Source: Sphingomonas sp. PP-CE-1G-424 (lineage in GTDB: Bacteria; Pseudomonadota; Alphaproteobacteria; Sphingomonadales; Sphingomonadaceae). Taken from it: a DNA stretch of 64,000 nucleotides. The notes below the pieces were generated by a model. That model saw nothing but the letters and a program-made list of their open reading frames with translations, was not told the DNA's origin and did no database searches. Made by a program: the position numbers and the translations under genes. Below, in pieces: positions 59,650-64,000 of the stretch; position 1 is the stretch's first letter; each line of letters begins with the position of its first letter. The stretch covers positions 1 through 64,000 of the forward strand of contig NZ_SLXW01000004.1 of assembly GCF_004341085.1 (NCBI RefSeq), given 5' to 3'.

Positions 59650-60866
59650 CACGCCATCTCCCGCACGCCCCAGGCGGGGAACGGATCGGGCAACCCCTCC
59701 CACAACCGTGGGGTGAAAGCGGCGGCGGGCACCAGGCAGGCATCGAGACGACGCCGGATCTCGGCCTCGTCCATGTCGATGCCGATGAAGACCAGTTCCT
59801 GCCGTCGGTCGCCCCAGATCGGCGACCATTTCGCGGCGACCATCCGGTCCCACGCTTCACCGCTCGGTCGCTTCGGCTCCGGTACGCACGCCCACCAGCG
59901 GCCCAGCGCCTCCGTCACCGACTGCGCTCCGGCCTGCGCGAGTTCGCCACACCAGTCGGGGCGCGTCGCAAGCCAGAAATGCCCTTTCGCCCGGACCACA
60001 CCCGGCCAGCCACCGCGCGCGAAGGCGTGGAACTTCACCGGGTCGAACGGCGCGCGAGCCCGGTAGACGAAGCTTTCAACACCGTATTCCTCGCTCTCGG
60101 GACGGTGATCGGCATGACCGTAGAGTTCCTTCGCCCAGAGCGGATGCAGTTCCGCCTTCTCGTCGTCGAACAGCCCGGTCTCGATAACGGAATCGAGCGG
60201 CACGCGTCCGTGATCGGCCTCGACGATGCGGGCATCGGCGTTGAGCGACGCGACCAGTTTTCGCACGGTCGCGAGTTGCGCGGCGTCGACCAGGTCGCCC
60301 TTGGTGATGACGATCACGTCCGCGAACTCGATCTGCTCGACCAGCAACCCGACCAGGCTGCGGCGATCGTCGTTGCCGAGCGCTTCGCCGCGATCGGCGA
60401 GAAAGTCGGTGCTGGCATAGTCGCGCAGCAGATTGGCGGCGTCGACCACCGTCACCATCGTGTCGAGCCGCGCGACGTCCGACAGGCTTTCGCCCTGCTC
60501 GTCCTCGAACGAAAACGTCGCGGCTACGGGCAACGGTTCGGAGATACCGGTACTTTCGATGACCAGGCAGTCGAACCGCCCGGAATCGGCCAGCGCTCGC
60601 ACCTCGACGAGCAGATCCTCGCGCAGCGTGCAGCAGATGCAGCCATTGGTCATCTCGACCAGCGTGTCTTCACCGCGTGACAGGGCGGTATCGCCGCTGC
60701 GCACCAGATCCGCGTCGATGTTCACTTCGGACATGTCGTTGACGATCACCGCCACCCGCCGGCCCTCCCGGTTGGCAAGGATGTGATTGAGGAGCGTCGT
60801 CTTACCCGCACCGAGGAATCCGGACAGGACCGTCACGGGCAACAGCGGCTTCATATCCTGGACCAT
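59649..60866 (-). CDS. zigA: COG0523 GTPase, ZigA-like zinc metallochaperone
   Basis: A 405-residue CobW/COG0523 protein. The P-loop is [16 protein letters not shown], followed by the metal-binding CxCC motif in [25 protein letters not shown], and the G4 motif VITKGDLVD. The C-terminal CobW_C domain runs from about 270 to 390. ZigA-type proteins deliver zinc to client enzymes under zinc limitation. GAGGTAAG precedes ATG 60866. It is divergent from the MerC-like gene with a Zur-like palindrome between them and overlaps the DUF1826 gene at its 3' end. Confidence 0.88.
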   Translation of the reverse strand: MVQDMKPLLPVTVLSGFLGAGKTTLLNHILANREGRRVAVIVNDMSEVNIDADLVRSGDTALSRGEDTLVEMTNGCICCTLREDLLVEVRALADSGRFDCLVIESTGISEPLPVAATFSFEDEQGESLSDVARLDTMVTVVDAANLLRDYASTDFLADRGEALGNDDRRSLVGLLVEQIEFADVIVITKGDLVDAAQLATVRKLVASLNADARIVEADHGRVPLDSVIETGLFDDEKAELHPLWAKELYGHADHRPESEEYGVESFVYRARAPFDPVKFHAFARGGWPGVVRAKGHFWLATRPDWCGELAQAGAQSVTEALGRWWACVPEPKRPSGEAWDRMVAAKWSPIWGDRRQELVFIGIDMDEAEIRRRLDACLVPAAAFTPRLWEGLPDPFPAWGVREMA

Positions 60867-60883
60867 CGACTTACCTCACGCAA

Positions 60884-60902
60884 AATGATATGATGTATCA
60901 TT
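60884..60902. promoter_or_regulatory. Zur-like palindrome
   Basis: AATGATA and TATCATT arms around TGATG, in the 62-base gap between the ZigA-like and MerC-like genes. This AT-rich 7-5-7 inverted repeat agrees with alphaproteobacterial Zur boxes (for example TGTTATAnTATAACA-type sites in shape) and with the gene content. It starts 18 bases from the zigA start and lies over an upstream ATG of the merC-like frame, which supports using the ATG at 60929. Confidence 0.65.
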
Positions 60903-60928
60903 ACGGTATTGATGACGGGCGTGGCAAG

Positions 60929-61318
60929 ATGAGAACGATACGGACGTGCGGAATGGACTGGCTCGATCGGGCGGCGATGGCGGGATCGGCGGCGTGCATG
61001 GTGCATTGCCTTGCGCTACCGCTCCTCCTGGCGGCGGTGCCGATGGTGTCCGCGATCATCGTCATCCCCGAAAGCTTCCACCGTTGGGTGCTGCTGGTGG
61101 CTGTTCCGATAGCGGTGATCGCGCTGATCGGCGGGCGGACCCGTCACGCCACATCATGGCCTCTGTGCCTTGGTGCCGCCGGACTGGGTCTGATGACGAT
61201 AGGGGCGTTCGTCCTGCCGGAAGGCAGCGCCGAGGTCGCCGTCACGGTGACTGGCGGCATCCTGGTGGCTACCGCGCACATTATGAACCTGCGGCTGCGG
61301 CATACCTGCCTCACCTGA
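60929..61318 (+). CDS. MerC domain protein
   Basis: A 129-residue inner-membrane protein with four helices: MAGSAACMVHCLALPLLLAAVP (holding CMVHC), IIVIPESFHRWVLLVAVPIAV, WPLCLGAAGLGLMTIGAFVL and EVAVTVTGGILVATAHIMN. This is the MerC family. In zinc-regulated settings MerC-like proteins are considered possible metal importers rather than mercury transporters. Starts at 60929 and 60953 are possible. Divergent from the zigA-like gene across the Zur-like box. Confidence 0.8.
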   Translation: MRTIRTCGMDWLDRAAMAGSAACMVHCLALPLLLAAVPMVSAIIVIPESFHRWVLLVAVPIAVIALIGGRTRHATSWPLCLGAAGLGLMTIGAFVLPEGSAEVAVTVTGGILVATAHIMNLRLRHTCLT

Positions 61319-61499
61319 CGACAGTCCGGCATTTCGCGTTTAAGATCTCGCTCACCTTACTCGATCACCGACTGAACGAGGCGCGGCTTTGGCTGGAGCA
61401 GCACAAGCGCACGTGCGGGATGTCCGCAAACCGGCCTTCGGCTAATCTTACGCGGGGACGGCCAGTGTAACTTCCGGTTTATCCTGCTAGCGGACGTCC

Positions 61500-61697
61500 A
61501 TGCTCAAGATACGAACCAAGCGGCGCGCGACGGAGACGGGGCGGGCGCTCGAGCGCCTTGCGGCGGTAGAGGCGTCGGTGAAAGCGCTTGGCGACGAGGA
61601 TCTGCTCGACCTCGCCGACATCTTTGCCGCAGGCGATCCGACACCGTTGCGCGAGATGGCGCGGGACGAGATGCGCCGACGCGACATCCGCCTGTGA
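61500..61697 (+). CDS. Small hypothetical protein upstream of the YecA-like gene
   Basis: A 65-residue charged helical protein: MLKIRTKRRATETGRALERL, then VEASVKALGDEDLLDLADIF and LREMARDEMRRRDIRL. The stop overlaps the next gene's GTG (GTGA). No family is recognised, but the coupling makes it likely a partner of the UPF0149-like protein. Confidence 0.6.
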   Translation: MLKIRTKRRATETGRALERLAAVEASVKALGDEDLLDLADIFAAGDPTPLREMARDEMRRRDIRL

Positions 61698-62353
61698 AAC
61701 GATTCCCGTCGCGCTTCCGGCGCCTCGACGGTGCACTCGCCGACCTCGCCGTCGAGGAGCCGATGCTGCTTACCGAGCTTGACGGCTTCCTCACCGGGCT
61801 GCTGATTTGTCCGGAGGCGATCCCCCCGGGCGAATGGATGACCGTGGTGTGGGGAGCGGACGTCGACGGCGTCGCGCCGTTCGAGGACCCGCTGGACGTG
61901 CAATGGTTCGCCGACGCGGTGGCGGCGCGACGCGAAGAGATCGCGCGCGATCTTGTCCGCGGCAAGCTTCAGCCGATCTTCGACGTCGACGAGCGCGATG
62001 GCGAGGTCCTTTGGGAGTATTGGATCGACGGCTTCGCCGAGGCGATCGCACTACGTCCGAACGCCTGGGAGGCGATGGCCGGCGACCCGGAAAGCGCAGC
62101 GCCGTGGTCGCAATTGACGACGCTGATCGCGGTCGCGCGCGAGGAGAGCGAGCTCGACAGCGTGGAGATCAACGCGCTGCAGGACGGTGCCGCGTCGGCG
62201 CTGACAGACGCCGTCCAGCTACTGTACGTAGTGCGTACGCGCCTCGCCGGCACGACGTCGCTCGATGCGCTGGCGACGACGGCATCGAAAGTCGGGCGCA
62301 ACGATCCGTGCCCTTGCGGGTCGGGGAAAAAGCACAAGCGCTGCTGTGGTTGA
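61694..62353 (+). CDS. YecA/UPF0149 family SEC-C protein
   Basis: A 219-residue protein: UPF0149/YecA domain in residues about 10-170 (LLTELDGFLTGLLICPEAIPPGEWM, FDVDERDGEVLWEYWIDGFAEAI) and a C-terminal SEC-C zinc motif, VGRNDPCPCGSGKKHKRCCG, with the CxCx8CC zinc ligands. SEC-C tails also occur on SecA and bind zinc or ribosomes. GTG 61694 overlaps the preceding stop. Role unknown; ribosome association has been reported for E. coli YecA. Confidence 0.85.
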   Translation: MKRFPSRFRRLDGALADLAVEEPMLLTELDGFLTGLLICPEAIPPGEWMTVVWGADVDGVAPFEDPLDVQWFADAVAARREEIARDLVRGKLQPIFDVDERDGEVLWEYWIDGFAEAIALRPNAWEAMAGDPESAAPWSQLTTLIAVAREESELDSVEINALQDGAASALTDAVQLLYVVRTRLAGTTSLDALATTASKVGRNDPCPCGSGKKHKRCCG

Positions 62354-62646
62354 TCAGGTCGTAGGCGAAGATATTGCGGCCTGATTACTGGCGAGTCCGC
62401 CGACAACCTTGTCGAGCCATCCTGCGGACGAACCGTACGCGATTCCCGTCTGGCCGCTGACACGATGCACCGCTGACAAACGACATGAACGGGCGTCCAC
62501 TTTGCGCCCCAGGCCGCGTGCCCCGGATATCCGCTGCGAACCACGTTCTAATATACATTAATAGTACCAGCCAAAACAGCGGCATATGCGAACGATTTGC
62601 ATTAGCGTAACGTGTCGCGTAGGGGCGTCCCCATTCGGGGGACATC
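62354..62646. other. Promoter region of the TonB receptor
   Basis: About 290 bases without a gene. The segment 62540-62610 is AT-rich (TTCTAATATACATTAATAGT) relative to its flanks and probably contains the receptor promoter and operator. No clean palindrome matching the Zur-like box at 60884 was found. Confidence 0.4.
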
Positions 62647-64000
62647 ATGCGGTTTGGGCTTTTCACTCTACTGGCTTTGCCGATCATCGGTACGACCTCG
62701 CCGGTTTGCGCGCAGGCGACACTCGCACCGGCGACGGATGATCATGACGCTCGGCCTTCGGACGCGCCTGCGGATATCATCGTCAGTGCGACCCGCAGCA
62801 TCCTGCCGCCCAACGCGCTGCCGCTGACGATCGACGTGATCGATCGTGCGGCGCTGGATCAGCAGGTCGCGATCGGCGGGTCGGTGGTCGATGCGGTGTC
62901 GAACCTGACGCCGTCCTTCTCGCCGACGCGGCAGAAGCTGTCGGGCGCGGGCGAGACGTTGCGCGGGCGCTCGCCGCTCTATGCGATCAACGGCATCCCG
63001 CAGTCGACGCCGCTGCGCGATGGATCGCGCGACGGCTTCACGATCGATCCGTTCTTCATCGACCGCGTCGAATTGATCTACGGTTCGAACGCGTTGCAGG
63101 GGATCGGCGGCACCGGCGGGATCGTCAACCAGGTGACCGTGCAGCCGCCGCGCACCGAAGGTCTGTCGGGCCGCGCGCTGGTGCAGGGGACGACCGATAC
63201 CGGCTTCAGCGGCGACGGCAAGGGCGGCAAGGTCGCCGGGCTGCTCGCGTGGAAATCGGGGCGCTTCGACGTCATGGCGGGCGGTGCATACGACAAGCGC
63301 GGTGCGTTCTACGACGGCCACGGCAACCGCGTCGGCACCGACCTGACGCAGGGCGAGACGCAGAATTCGCGCAGCTGGTCGATGTTCGCGCGCGCTGGCT
63401 ATGCGCTGACCGACACCGCACGGATCGACCTGATCGCCAACCGGTTCGAGCTGAAGGGCGGCAGCAATTACATCGCCAGCAACGGTAATTTCCGCACGAA
63501 CCTGCCGACCACGTCGGTGCGCGGAACACCGCCGGGTGATCCGGCCGAGAACCGCACCGAGAGCATCGCGCTGTCGCTGACCGATCCCGATCTGTGGGGC
63601 GGTAATCTCGTGACGCAGGTCTTCTTCAACCGGTCGCGCGATACGTTCGGCGGCGAGGTCGCGCCGATCGCGACGTTCCAGGACGTGCGGCTCGCGCCGG
63701 TTGGCACGCTGTTCGACCAGTCGCAGAACCGCTCGCGCAAATATGGCGGCAAGTTCAGTTACGAGCGTGCCGTCCCCGGCTTCGAGGCGCTGACCGCGAC
63801 GCTCGGCTTCGACGCGCTATACGATCGCACCGAGCAGCGCCTGATCACGACCGACCGCGTCTGGGTCCCGCCCGCCGACTTCCGCAGCCTCGCCCCGTTC
63901 GGGCAGGTCAACCTCGCGCTGTTCGACAAGGTCGTCCGGATCGCCGGCGGTGCACGGTACGAGAATGTGAAGATCGTCATCGACGACTACACCACGCTCG
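62647..64000 (+). CDS. TonB-dependent receptor (5' part)
   Basis: The first 451 codons of an outer-membrane TonB-dependent receptor that runs beyond the window. Signal peptide MRFGLFTLLALPIIGTTSPVCAQ is followed by a TonB-box-like region (ADIIVSATRS), the plug domain (about 45-160) with LRGRSPLYAINGIPQSTPLRDG and RVELIYGSNALQGIGGTGGIVN, and the start of the 22-stranded barrel. Its position next to a zinc-related cluster makes a metal or metallophore receptor possible, but the plug resembles siderophore-type receptors and the ligand cannot be assigned. No stop is seen within the window. Confidence 0.92.
   Translation, partial: MRFGLFTLLALPIIGTTSPVCAQATLAPATDDHDARPSDAPADIIVSATRSILPPNALPLTIDVIDRAALDQQVAIGGSVVDAVSNLTPSFSPTRQKLSGAGETLRGRSPLYAINGIPQSTPLRDGSRDGFTIDPFFIDRVELIYGSNALQGIGGTGGIVNQVTVQPPRTEGLSGRALVQGTTDTGFSGDGKGGKVAGLLAWKSGRFDVMAGGAYDKRGAFYDGHGNRVGTDLTQGETQNSRSWSMFARAGYALTDTARIDLIANRFELKGGSNYIASNGNFRTNLPTTSVRGTPPGDPAENRTESIALSLTDPDLWGGNLVTQVFFNRSRDTFGGEVAPIATFQDVRLAPVGTLFDQSQNRSRKYGGKFSYERAVPGFEALTATLGFDALYDRTEQRLITTDRVWVPPADFRSLAPFGQVNLALFDKVVRIAGGARYENVKIVIDDYTTL

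Noticed and set aside
62540..62600. AT-rich TAATATACATTA segment as a second Zur box before the TonB receptor
   Set aside because: The arms do not pair beyond four bases and it does not match the 60884 palindrome.

Overview
The window is high-GC chromosomal DNA that fits an alphaproteobacterium of the Sphingomonadales, most likely Sphingomonas. The signs are sphingomonad-style small proteins (a DUF5818 protein, a MipA-type porin), TonB-receptor style, FixL/FixJ, codon use, and a repeated GC-rich palindrome of the kind common in that genus. No rRNA, tRNA, CRISPR array or intact insertion sequence was found. This assignment is inference; no marker gene beyond rpsU is present.

Layout. 1-8.6 kb is a decayed accessory region: a broken serine recombinase, a degenerate CHC2 zinc-finger protein, then an orphan type VI secretion cargo module (EagR chaperone, prePAAR effector with an unassigned toxin domain, overlapping putative immunity gene, further immunity-like genes and an HD protein). 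After it come a MipA-like porin, relics of an efflux adaptor and an AraC regulator, and a strong orphan operator. 8.6-18.3 kb carries a flavin monooxygenase, a GMC oxidoreductase, and a DoxX-like / cupin / ankyrin-glutaminase operon flanked by two paralogous regulators that fuse a BTAD-type transcription-factor half to an alpha/beta hydrolase. 18.3-23.2 kb is small genes and relics plus rpsU. 23.2-33.0 kb is a divergent unit: an NtrC-like regulator with a degenerate AAA+ domain plus histidine kinase facing a MacA/ABC/tandem-permease exporter, whose TolC-like outer-membrane gene is frameshifted and cut by a deletion. 33-45 kb holds TetR, HxlR and LysR regulators with their likely targets, a photolyase, a ferritin-like stress protein, an esterase and small genes.

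45.6-56.2 kb looks like an oxygen-limitation cluster: quinone reductase, zinc alcohol dehydrogenase, phosphoketolase and acetate kinase in one run, then an orphan receiver, FixJ, a heme-type FixL, a small membrane protein, a tandem Usp protein and a divergent three-BON protein. A 14-base motif is shared by three promoter regions here and forms a perfect inverted repeat between usp and the BON gene. 56.2-64 kb holds PhoD and PhoN phosphatases, then a zinc-related group (COG0523 GTPase, DUF1826, divergent MerC-like protein) around a Zur-like palindrome, a YecA-type SEC-C protein, and the start of a TonB-dependent receptor that runs off the end.

The best candidates for undescribed biology are the prePAAR toxin/immunity pair, the paired regulator-hydrolase fusions, the exporter with its unusual sensor system, and the FixLJ-linked motif.
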